Of a stretch of 37,946 nt of DNA, positions 1 through 6,933 are shown one piece after another. The notes under the pieces were generated by a model, which was not told where the DNA came from, made no database searches, and was given only the letters and a program-made list of their open reading frames with translations. Numbering within the stretch: the stretch's first letter is position 1; every line of letters starts with the position of its first letter. The position numbers were made by a program, and so were the translations under genes. This stretch comes from Prevotella sp. (lineage in GTDB: Bacteria; Bacteroidota; Bacteroidia; Bacteroidales; Bacteroidaceae): assembly GCA_017475005.1 (NCBI GenBank), contig JAFVGI010000061.1:1-37946 (forward strand), given 5' to 3'.

Positions 1-5
1 ACATT

Positions 6-42
6 AAAAAAATGAAGTGGTCACCATGAGGGCGACCACTTC
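6..42 (-). terminator. Intrinsic terminator of the protease/zinc-ribbon operon
   Basis: Read on the minus strand, a 9-bp perfect stem (GAAGTGGTC / GACCACTTC, positions 34-42 and 14-22) with an 11-nt loop is followed by a run of seven T. It lies just after the stop of the last gene of the minus-strand operon at 77-2579, as expected for a Rho-independent terminator. Confidence 0.8.
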
Positions 43-76
43 TATCTAATTGTATTTCATCAAAAAGAAATGATGA

Positions 77-727
77 TTATTTCAAATTGTCATTTATTAA
101 ATCTTTCCAATCGTCTATAGCAGATAAACGACCATTCTTACGTAAAACATTACGAATTGTTCTTTCGTATTCATCCAACATCTGCCAAGTAATTAAGATG
201 CGAATTCTACCCATAATAGAGTTAAGTATATAACATAATATTAAATAGCACACAAATGACTTCCAAGATACACTCGCAACCCCCAACTCTATAGCGAACC
301 ACATTATTAGTAAGGACAATACTAAAGCCACTACAGAAGCAATAAATTTAAAAATAGATTTAGATGATGTAACAATATCAAGATATAATGGATCTTCATC
401 ACCACATTTTGAACACTTATTCACAGAATCTAATCTTTCACCGCAGGTTTTGCAATAATATTCTCCGATATTGTTATTAAAATTATTGTTATTCAAATCA
501 ATATTTTCTTTTACCGAGTGATTTTCCTTGTTAAAATTAGTCCGCTCATGACAATGAGGACACACTTCTGCATTTTCCTCTATCTGTTCGCCACAAACAG
601 GGCAAGGTTTCGTTTCCTTCTTAGCCTCTGGTTCAACGATGTTCAACCATTTGCCGCAATGCTTACATTTTTTTGCGACAGCCAGAATTTCTTCGCCACA
701 ATATGGGCATCTCTTCTTTTCTTCCAT
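77..727 (-). CDS. Triple zinc-ribbon membrane protein
   Basis: A 216-aa protein with three CxxC...CxxC zinc ribbons: C7/C10/C21/C24, C42/C45/C56/C59 and C92/C95/C105/C108. An asparagine-rich linker (about residues 75-88) separates ribbons two and three. Residues about 125-180 are hydrophobic and look like two membrane segments. The short C-terminus (about 180-216) is charged and probably cytoplasmic. The ATG overlaps the stop of the upstream gene (TAATG), so the two are translationally coupled. The first ribbon (CPYCGEEI...KKCKHCGKW) is almost the same as that of the neighbour at 727-1386, which suggests an internal duplication. Ribbons of this type usually mediate protein contacts; I infer no enzymatic activity. 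The specific function is unknown. Confidence 0.8.
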   Translation of the reverse strand: MEEKKRCPYCGEEILAVAKKCKHCGKWLNIVEPEAKKETKPCPVCGEQIEENAEVCPHCHERTNFNKENHSVKENIDLNNNNFNNNIGEYYCKTCGERLDSVNKCSKCGDEDPLYLDIVTSSKSIFKFIASVVALVLSLLIMWFAIELGVASVSWKSFVCYLILCYILNSIMGRIRILITWQMLDEYERTIRNVLRKNGRLSAIDDWKDLINDNLK

Positions 728-1386
728 TAGTATTCACCTATATTTTTAAGAAATTTAATTGACTTATCATAACCCTGCTCTGCTGCAAGACGAAGCCATT
801 TCAGACCTTCATCTCTATTCTTTTCTACACCAGTACCATCCCAATAACAAAAACCGAGATTATGCTGTGCATACTTATTTCCCTGCATAGCAGAAAGTCT
901 GTAGTATGTAAATGCTTTTTGCATATCTTTGGTACAACCAATGCCTTGCGCATACATATTACCTACCTTATTTTGCGCTACGGGGTCACCATTGTCAGCA
1001 GCTTGCTTATAGCTCAAGAACTCATCAGAAACAAAGTTCTCTTCTATAATTTCGGTATTTGGAGCTAATGACTCTGGTTGTTTATTATCATCCCATTTAT
1101 TTGCTGTGTAATTTGTTTCAGGTTCTGCAAACCGGATTTCTGGGTCTTCATTTACCTTTACATCTTCAAGCATTCCATTTCCAGAAAACAAAGTGAAATA
1201 AACACCTAAAGCAATAATACCCAAGCATATGATGAAGTAAAGTAATTTTTTTCCACCATTTTCTTGTCTATTCTCCTTGTGAGATTCATTAGCCTTTGGC
1301 TCTATCCATTTACCGCAATGCTTACATTTTTTCGCGATGTTTAGTATTTCACCACCGCAGTAAGGACATTTTTTTGTTTCTTCCAT
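727..1386 (-). CDS. Zinc-ribbon, single-TM, Sel1-repeat protein
   Basis: A 219-aa protein. The N-terminal zinc ribbon is C7/C10/C21/C24, one membrane helix follows at about residues 48-67, then an acidic linker. Residues about 130-215 hold Sel1-like repeats with the typical A.G...A...LG..Y..G pattern (AQNKVGNMYAQGIG, AQHNLGFCYWDGTG, then LRLAAEQG). Sel1 repeats are TPR-like protein-binding solenoids. The predicted topology is ribbon inside and repeats outside. It is the middle gene of the operon, 2 nt after the protease stop and overlapping the next start. The repeats probably act on a periplasmic partner, perhaps the upstream protease lipoprotein, but that is inference. Confidence 0.85.
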   Translation of the reverse strand: MEETKKCPYCGGEILNIAKKCKHCGKWIEPKANESHKENRQENGGKKLLYFIICLGIIALGVYFTLFSGNGMLEDVKVNEDPEIRFAEPETNYTANKWDDNKQPESLAPNTEIIEENFVSDEFLSYKQAADNGDPVAQNKVGNMYAQGIGCTKDMQKAFTYYRLSAMQGNKYAQHNLGFCYWDGTGVEKNRDEGLKWLRLAAEQGYDKSIKFLKNIGEY

Positions 1387-1388
1387 AT

Positions 1389-2579
1389 CTATTCTTTAAA
1401 AAAATCTTGAATCAAATTCATCGGAATACCGAAGTTGAAGTCATCGTTAAGAGTAGCTTTTGCAAAATTAACGCCTCTCAAGTTACCATATTCATCTATA
1501 ACTGGACTTCCTGATGACCCTTGCATGGTAGGAATGCTATAGAGAAGCCTTTCACCATCAGGCAACTGCGTTAATTTTCCACCCGTCATTTGAGCCTTGA
1601 TTCCTTGCCTAGTTTGTGCTAAACCAATTCCATGGTTGTAACCAATCATATATAGCTGTTGATCCATTTTCAATTCGTCTTTCTTGACTACCTCCATAGG
1701 AACTTTACCTGTAAATAACTGAAGCAACTTGTCAACTATATCTTTATTTTCTTTCTCTCGCTTTATATTGCCAGAAACATCGAATATATATGCTGACTCA
1801 GGAGTTTGTTTACTCTTTAACTGGATTATGGCAAGGTCTGCATTTTCTCTCTTTGAAACTTTGTGAACGGTACACTCATTTGAGCCAAAAAAGTCTTCTG
1901 TGTCGACAACATTTGTGTTGTTATATGCTATACCGATTCTGTAATAAGTTTTAAATCTGATGCCACTTGGATTCAAGTTGACTGTAATATAATCACAGAG
2001 CTGGCTCCACTCATTGAATTTCTTTTCAACAATTGCCAGAGCATTTGTTATCTCTTGTATCTGGTTATTGTCTGCATATAGATTTCCCCATGCATCATAT
2101 TTGTAACATTCTGACCTTTTCTGCTCTAATTCGGCATATACTTCTCTAGCCATTTCCATGGAGTCCACGTAAGATTTTCTTTCTTGAATTAGCGAATAAT
2201 ATATTTTCTCACGTGCCACTTTTTCGTCTATAGACATGTCTGCTACATGCCTGTTTGTCATTATATTTCCTTTACTATCAATAAAGAAACCTGTTCCAAA
2301 ATGCCTTTTACAGTGTTCTTTTATTTCACTTTCTAAAAAAGAAGAATATTCGCCTCCTTCCTCATCGTCTAACCCCGTAACATAAAGCGTTTGCCCCGTA
2401 GGCAAAGAGATAGCATAATAGTGCTCACAATAAATCAATACTACACCTGAAGCACACTCATCAAATAATTGATTAGGTGTTTTTTGTGTACTTTCCGACT
2501 TGCATCCTGATATTAACAAGATGCATAAAATAGAAAGTAAAGCAGAATATTTACCCAAGTTTAGCCTAAAGTTAACCAT
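1389..2579 (-). CDS. Trypsin-like serine protease lipoprotein
   Basis: The open frame runs upstream to a TTG at 2663, but that codon lies inside the -7 promoter element (2661-2668). I therefore start at the ATG at 2579; the ATG at 2600 is the alternative. The start used gives 396 aa with a type II signal peptide and lipobox LISGC (Cys26). The protease core shows GNIMTNRHV with catalytic His about residue 111, an Asp candidate in ADLAIIQL, and the nucleophile motif GSSGSPVID, matching the S1C/DegP-type chymotrypsin fold. No PDZ domain is visible. A helical insertion of about 90 residues separates His from Asp. It is the first gene of an operon with two zinc-ribbon membrane proteins. It is likely a periplasm-facing lipoprotein protease; its substrate is unknown. 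Confidence 0.85.
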   Translation of the reverse strand: MVNFRLNLGKYSALLSILCILLISGCKSESTQKTPNQLFDECASGVVLIYCEHYYAISLPTGQTLYVTGLDDEEGGEYSSFLESEIKEHCKRHFGTGFFIDSKGNIMTNRHVADMSIDEKVAREKIYYSLIQERKSYVDSMEMAREVYAELEQKRSECYKYDAWGNLYADNNQIQEITNALAIVEKKFNEWSQLCDYITVNLNPSGIRFKTYYRIGIAYNNTNVVDTEDFFGSNECTVHKVSKRENADLAIIQLKSKQTPESAYIFDVSGNIKREKENKDIVDKLLQLFTGKVPMEVVKKDELKMDQQLYMIGYNHGIGLAQTRQGIKAQMTGGKLTQLPDGERLLYSIPTMQGSSGSPVIDEYGNLRGVNFAKATLNDDFNFGIPMNLIQDFFKE

Positions 2580-2660
2580 CTTTTCGAGTATTTTTATCAT
2601 CAGTAAATGAAAGCTAAGAGATTTAGCAACATCTATTCCATATTCAAGAGAAACACCGTG

Positions 2661-2692
2661 CAAAGATACGATTAAGTTTTGAATAATGCAAG
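2661..2692 (-). promoter_or_regulatory. Bacteroidetes-type promoter of the protease operon
   Basis: On the minus strand a TATCTTTG (-7 element, 2661-2668) lies 20 nt downstream of CTTG (2689-2692, one mismatch to TTTG). Transcription should begin near 2655, which excludes the TTG at 2663 as start codon. Confidence 0.7.
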
Positions 2693-2728
2693 AAAAAAGG
2701 TGAAAAACTTAAAAAGATACCGAACTAG

Positions 2729-3135
2729 TCAAGGTTGAACATCTTCCTCGTAATTGTCGGTAGTAACTGGCAGTCCCGCTTCCCTCCATTCTATTATGCC
2801 TCCTTTGAGATTGACGCTCTTATATCCCAGCGTAGCCAGTCTCTCAGCAGCATTGGCAGAACGGCGACCACTCCTGCAATAAATGGCAATGATTTTATCT
2901 TTTGGAATCTGAGCCTTCACCTTCTCTACAAAGTCGCTCTCTTTCTGGTCGATAATCATGGCTCCCTCAATGTGTCCTTCAGCAAACTCCTCCTCTGTAC
3001 GCACATCAAGCAAAAAACATTAGGCCTCTGCATCAAGTCATAGAAACTCTTTACGTCAGCATCTTCGTAATTCTTTTGACCATAAGCAGAGGTTAATCCC
3101 AGAATAGTCAATATGCATGTGACAATCTTCTTCAT
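2729..3135 (-). pseudogene. Exported rhodanese-like protein, broken by a -1 frameshift
   Basis: The ATG at 3135 opens MKKIVTCILTILGLTSAYGQ, a clear signal peptide, followed by KNYEDADVKSFYDLMQRPNV. The frame then leaves the rhodanese sequence. The downstream frame continues with LDVRTEEEFAEGH, the active-site loop CRSGRRS and the ending GGIIEWREAGLP, all standard for a single-domain rhodanese. One extra T in the run of six (3012-3017, read on the minus strand) would join the frames as V-F-L-L-D-V-R and give about 135 aa. The protein would be a periplasmic sulfurtransferase-like domain carrying the catalytic Cys. Either the gene is broken or a base is missing from the assembly. Everything except the single base looks intact. 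Confidence 0.8.
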
Positions 3136-3141
3136 ACACCT

Positions 3142-3174
3142 GCAAAGATACAAACTATTTTTCGTTACTACAAA
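3142..3174 (-). promoter_or_regulatory. Promoter of the rhodanese gene
   Basis: TATCTTTG (3142-3149) with TTTG (3171-3174) 21 nt upstream on the minus strand. Only 6 nt separate the -7 element from the ATG at 3135, so the mRNA is probably leaderless. The sequence is almost the same as the mntA promoter at 3925-3958. Confidence 0.8.
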
Positions 3175-3217
3175 ATCAAAGGGGAGAAATTTGCATTTGC
3201 TGACTTTTTTCATGTGA

Positions 3218-3231
3218 GCTCAAATTTGAGC
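3218..3231. repeat. Perfect 14-bp palindrome
   Basis: GCTCAAATTTGAGC is its own reverse complement. It lies about 45 bp upstream of the rhodanese -33 box and just beyond the hepT terminator. It could be an operator or a chance sequence. Confidence 0.4.
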
Positions 3232-3237
3232 CAACAT

Positions 3238-3268
3238 AAAAAAGATGTGTCATAAAAAGTCACATCTT
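3238..3268 (-). terminator. Terminator after hepT
   Basis: The minus-strand stem AAGATGTG / CACATCTT (3261-3268 and 3242-3249) with an 11-nt loop is followed by a T run (3238-3241 and beyond). It touches the hepT stop codon. Confidence 0.7.
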
Positions 3269-3615
3269 CATAGAGGCGTGGAGAGCAGTTTCTCTATTTT
3301 CTCCTTTACATTAGGCACATCGTTGAGTATTGTTGCCCATAGCTTGTCTGGGTTTATCCTATAATAATCATGCACTAAAACATGCCTCATACCCTCCATC
3401 ATGTCCCAAGGAATTTCATGGTGTGAGGAACGGAATTCCTTAGTGAGTTTGTAGGTTGCCTCGCCAATTATTTCTACAAGTTTGACATAGCCATAGAAAA
3501 TGACTGGTGAATTCTTGATACTCTCAAGGGTATCATGCTCTCTGGCAGCGATGAGGGTGTTGCAGGCATCAACGATATGTCGCAGACGGTTCTCGTCCTT
3601 AATCGATTCTCTCAT
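3268..3615 (-). CDS. hepT: HepT-like HEPN toxin (DUF86)
   Basis: A 115-aa all-helical protein of the HEPN/DUF86 family. It carries the diagnostic RX4HXY motif as R77-HVLV-H82-D-Y84 within RHVLVHDYY. In characterised MntA-HepT pairs the Arg and His form the RNase site and the Tyr is the residue AMPylated by the antitoxin. All three are present, so the protein looks functional. The ATG at 3615 overlaps the end of mntA by 17 bp, so the two are co-expressed. The length is normal for the family. A terminator follows directly. Confidence 0.9.
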   Translation of the reverse strand: MRESIKDENRLRHIVDACNTLIAAREHDTLESIKNSPVIFYGYVKLVEIIGEATYKLTKEFRSSHHEIPWDMMEGMRHVLVHDYYRINPDKLWATILNDVPNVKEKIEKLLSTPL

Positions 3616-3898
3616 ATATCAGTTTTTTATCCCTATTTGCACCCTCAGCGGCAAATGGCAGTAGCGTTCCTTCCTCTACCAAATCCACTTCTCGACCAAG
3701 CAGACGCTTTAAATCCATATACATTCCGCCAATGGTAAAGAGAGAGACGTTAGCCTTGTCGTCATACTTCACAAGTATGTCAATATCGCTCTCCGGAGTC
3801 TGTTCACCCCTTGCATAAGAGCCGAATATCCATGCCTTCAGTACGGGTTGCGTCTTGAAGTAATCATGTACTTTCTGTGATATTGCTGGCGTGCTCAT
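3599..3898 (-). CDS. mntA: MntA-like nucleotidyltransferase antitoxin
   Basis: A 99-aa minimal nucleotidyltransferase (MNT family). It has the polymerase-beta-type motif GSYARGEQTPESDIDILV: G26-S27 and the metal-binding pair D38/D40. In characterised systems the enzyme inactivates HepT by AMPylating its Tyr. The frame extends upstream to 3937, but that start would lie at or beyond the promoter -7 box (3927-3934); the ATG at 3898 fits a leader of about 20 nt and the family N-terminus (MSTPAISQKVHDYF). The gene precedes and overlaps hepT. Confidence 0.9.
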   Translation of the reverse strand: MSTPAISQKVHDYFKTQPVLKAWIFGSYARGEQTPESDIDILVKYDDKANVSLFTIGGMYMDLKRLLGREVDLVEEGTLLPFAAEGANRDKKLIYERID

Positions 3899-3926
3899 AC
3901 TTATAACATTACTTGTTCTACGAGTG

Positions 3927-3958
3927 CAAAGATACAAACTTTTTTCGTTACTACCAAA
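3927..3958 (-). promoter_or_regulatory. Promoter of mntA-hepT
   Basis: TATCTTTG (3927-3934) lies 20 nt from TTTG (3955-3958) on the minus strand. The block from 3925 matches the rhodanese promoter block from 3141 over 30 bases with one inserted base. Confidence 0.8.
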
Positions 3959-3974
3959 TTAGCCGAGGGAAAAG

Positions 3975-4403
3975 TCACCAGGGCCACCAACTGGACTTCT
4001 TGGGTGCTGGGGGGGGGGCGACGCTGCGTGACTGCTCACGGATGATGTCGTCCCAGGTGAGGTGCTCGCGTATCATGCGGTAGATGGTGCCCCAGTCGGG
4101 CAGTCCGCCGATGTTGCGGTCGTCTATCCAGATATCTACCTTGAGCTTGCGGGAGAAGTGGTTGTTCTTCTCAGGTTCTTCCTCGGGGTAGTCGCGGTTG
4201 ATGGCATAGAACTCCACTCCCCTCTCCCTGCACCAGTCTATGGCTTCCTGCAGGAGGGCGCCCTCACGGACTGTCCAGAGCACGAGGCGGTGCTGGTCGG
4301 CGATGAGCTGGCGGAGGGTGTCGGTGGCGAAGGGCTGTTCGCGGCCTATCTTGGGATAGGCGTGCTCTACGATGGTGCCGTCAAAATCTACTGCTATGGT
4401 CAT
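3975..4403 (-). CDS. Small HAD-superfamily hydrolase (BT_0820-like)
   Basis: A 142-aa HAD phosphatase-like protein. It has motif I DFDGT (Asp6, Asp8), motif II VLWTVREG, and a late acidic motif DIWIDDRNIGG. No cap domain is visible. The family is common in Bacteroidetes and its substrate is unsettled. The ATG lies inside the last codons of the Wzc-like gene (23-bp overlap), so translation is coupled to polysaccharide export. The 3' end contains ten C in a row on the coding strand (4009-4018), encoding Pro, followed by APKKSSWWPW. Slippage there would replace the last residues. The C-terminus is therefore the least certain part. Confidence 0.85.
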   Translation of the reverse strand: MTIAVDFDGTIVEHAYPKIGREQPFATDTLRQLIADQHRLVLWTVREGALLQEAIDWCRERGVEFYAINRDYPEEEPEKNNHFSRKLKVDIWIDDRNIGGLPDWGTIYRMIREHLTWDDIIREQSRSVAPPPAPKKSSWWPW

Positions 4404-6924
4404 ATGACTTCTTTACTGAGTCGTCTTCGGGGTTGCCGTAGTGGCTGTTGGCGTAGCTGCCGTATCCGTAGGAGTGGTAGCCGTAGGAGCCGTAACCGCC
4501 GTAGCCGTAAGAGTTGTAGCCGTAGTATGAGCCGTACTTGCCGTAGCGTCCGTAGCCGCGGTATGCGTACTTGCCGTACTTGCCGTAGCGCCCGTAGCCG
4601 TATGCGTAACCGTACTTCTTCTTGGACATGTCGATACCGTTGATGGCGATGCAGACGCCTGGCAGCTTGTTGTTGATGGAGAAGTCATTGATGATGCGGA
4701 AGGCGGACTTCTCGGTGTAGTCGGCACGGCAGATGACGCAGGTGACGTCGGCGATGCGTCCTATCTGGAGGGTATCGGTAACGAGGCCTACAGGGGCGGT
4801 ATCGACGATGATGTAGTCGTACTTCTCTCGGAGGATGGCGAATATCTCATCGAGTGAGGAGCGGGATACGAGCTCGGCGGGGTTGGGAGGCACAGGGCCT
4901 GCCATGAGGAGCTCGAGATTGTCGTTGATTTCGGACGGCACTATCTGCTCCTGTATCTGCTCCCAGGTGGGATGGTCGTGTATGAGGAGGCTGGTGATAC
5001 CCTTCTTGGTGGAGATATTGAAGAGGGTGGCGAGTCGCGGACGACGGATGTCAAGACCGATGAGTATCACCTTCTTGCCGAGCAGGGCGAAGGAGACGGC
5101 GAGGTTGGCTGCCGTGAAGGTCTTGCCCTCACCAGAGGTGGATGAGGTGAACATGATGACGTTCTGTCCTTCCTTGAGCATAAACTGCAGATTGGTACGC
5201 ATGCCTCGGAATATCTCTTCCATCTGATTGTTCTTGTTCTCATGTACCACGATGTCGGCTCTGGTCTTGGCTGTCTCATTGGCGAGTGCTATGTCGGCGA
5301 TGATAGGACAGTGCGTGAGGCGTGCCACCTCTTCGTGACCCTCGATGCGGAATCGGAAGAGCTCGATGAGGAGCAGTATGACAAGTGGTGTCAGAAGTCC
5401 TGCGCCTGCTGCTATGCCCCATATCATATTGCGGTTGGGGGCCACCTGACCGGTGCAGATGGGGTCGTCGAGGAGGCGTCCCTTGTCAGCGGTGGCGGCG
5501 AGGGAGATGGAGTTCTCCTCGCGCTTCTGGAGTAGCATGGTGTACAGTGACACCTTGACTGACTGCTGTCGTCCTATCTCTGAGAGTATGCGCTCCTGCT
5601 GGAAGGAGTTTTCGAACTTATTATTGAACTTATTGTATCGATTGATGATTGCCTGACGCTTGATTTGCAGTGTGCGCCTGGTCTGCTCCATAGCGCGGTA
5701 GATGGATGACTCGAGGTCGTCCATCTGCTCGGAGAGCGTCTTGACGGCGGGGCTGCTCTCAGAGGCTGAGTGCATGAGTCGCTGGCGCGTCATGGCGAGG
5801 CTGTTGTACTGGGAGATGAGCGCGGTGGCTGCTGCGTCGGTGAGACCTACGTTGGAGGGCAGAGTCTGGTACTTGTTGACGGGCATGCGCATATAGTCCT
5901 TGAGCGACTCCATGAGCATTATCTGAGTGTTCATCTCGTCGAGGTTGTTCTCCTCATTGTCGGTACCGGCGAGTGCTGCGCCTGCATTTGACGTGGTGCC
6001 TGCTATGCGCTGATTGCGCTTGTAGGCCTCCATCTCTCCCTCGGTGCTGCCGAGTTCGTTGTTGATTTTCTCCAGACGCTGATTGATGAACTGCTCCGTG
6101 CGCAGTGCTATCTCGTTCTTGTCCTCATTGGCCTGACGGTTGTAGCATACGATGAGCTGGCGGATATAGTCGATGGAGCGCTCGGGTATGATATCGGAGC
6201 GTGAGAGGATGGCGATAGAGGTGGCCTCGGAGTAATCGACGGCAGCCAGTCCTCCTGCGTATCCGCGTGCCACGTCGTGAGGTTTATTGATGCTGACCAT
6301 GATGTCCTTGCCCGGCGTCCACACACCGCGAGGATTGCTCTTGACGGTGATGATGCCTGCCTTGGTATTGATGGTCATAGGGAGGGAGCCCTGCCTGTAT
6401 ATCTTGCCGCCCGGACATGTGCCTGAGACGGTTATCTTGCCCTCGTCATTCTCCACTACGAGGGAGATGGAGCCTGCGAGCTCGTTGAGGTGCTCAGCGT
6501 CGAGGTCCACATTGACGGGCTGATTGCCATAGATATACTTATCGGTGACGGTGCCCTCAAGGGTGTAGGTGACGTAGAGCTTGAGGTCGCGCACCACATC
6601 CTCTGCGAGTGCTACGGAGCGGAGCACCTCCTTCTCATTGTCGAAGCCGTCGGAGCGCACTATCTGTCCGGTGAGCAGGCCTGTGCTGCGTCCGCTGCCT
6701 GTATTGCCCGACTTGACGAGCACCTTTGCCATGACGCTATATACGGGTGGCGTATAGCGCAGGTATATGGCTGCTATGCCGAGGGCTATGGCCAGAGAGA
6801 GTACAAACCATATCCAGTTGAGTATTATGGTGCGGTAGAGATACTGCGGACTGAATATACCAAGTCCGTCACCTTCCTGCTCTTCGAGATTGATTTCCTG
6901 ATTGTAAATGCTTTCTTCGCTCAT
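4381..6924 (-). CDS. Wzc-like polysaccharide co-polymerase / BY-kinase
   Basis: An 847-aa inner-membrane protein. The first membrane helix is at about residues 33-55, then comes a Wzz-type periplasmic domain with coiled coils. A second helix is at about 500-522, and a cytoplasmic BY-kinase domain follows. That domain has Walker A TSSTSGEGKTFTAANLA (about 590-606), Walker A' VILIGLDIRRPRL and Walker B YDYIIVDTAPVG. The family controls capsule or exopolysaccharide chain length and export through cycles of autophosphorylation on a C-terminal tyrosine cluster. Here the cluster is exceptional: about 23 Tyr in some 65 residues of YG/YGKYG-like repeats. It begins 9 bp after the WcaJ-like gene and overlaps the HAD gene. 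Its Wza-like partner is probably the gene at 17474. Confidence 0.93.
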   Translation of the reverse strand: MSEESIYNQEINLEEQEGDGLGIFSPQYLYRTIILNWIWFVLSLAIALGIAAIYLRYTPPVYSVMAKVLVKSGNTGSGRSTGLLTGQIVRSDGFDNEKEVLRSVALAEDVVRDLKLYVTYTLEGTVTDKYIYGNQPVNVDLDAEHLNELAGSISLVVENDEGKITVSGTCPGGKIYRQGSLPMTINTKAGIITVKSNPRGVWTPGKDIMVSINKPHDVARGYAGGLAAVDYSEATSIAILSRSDIIPERSIDYIRQLIVCYNRQANEDKNEIALRTEQFINQRLEKINNELGSTEGEMEAYKRNQRIAGTTSNAGAALAGTDNEENNLDEMNTQIMLMESLKDYMRMPVNKYQTLPSNVGLTDAAATALISQYNSLAMTRQRLMHSASESSPAVKTLSEQMDDLESSIYRAMEQTRRTLQIKRQAIINRYNKFNNKFENSFQQERILSEIGRQQSVKVSLYTMLLQKREENSISLAATADKGRLLDDPICTGQVAPNRNMIWGIAAGAGLLTPLVILLLIELFRFRIEGHEEVARLTHCPIIADIALANETAKTRADIVVHENKNNQMEEIFRGMRTNLQFMLKEGQNVIMFTSSTSGEGKTFTAANLAVSFALLGKKVILIGLDIRRPRLATLFNISTKKGITSLLIHDHPTWEQIQEQIVPSEINDNLELLMAGPVPPNPAELVSRSSLDEIFAILREKYDYIIVDTAPVGLVTDTLQIGRIADVTCVICRADYTEKSAFRIINDFSINNKLPGVCIAINGIDMSKKKYGYAYGYGRYGKYGKYAYRGYGRYGKYGSYYGYNSYGYGGYGSYGYHSYGYGSYANSHYGNPEDDSVKKSYDHSSRF

Positions 6925-6933
6925 ACCTATATA

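Noticed and set aside
4062-4643. Open frame of 193 codons on the plus strand, antisense to wzc and the HAD gene, ending in Arg/Ser-rich repeats
   Set aside because: It is the mirror of the tyrosine/glycine repeat region. There is no promoter or family similarity, and the minus-strand genes have clear motifs.
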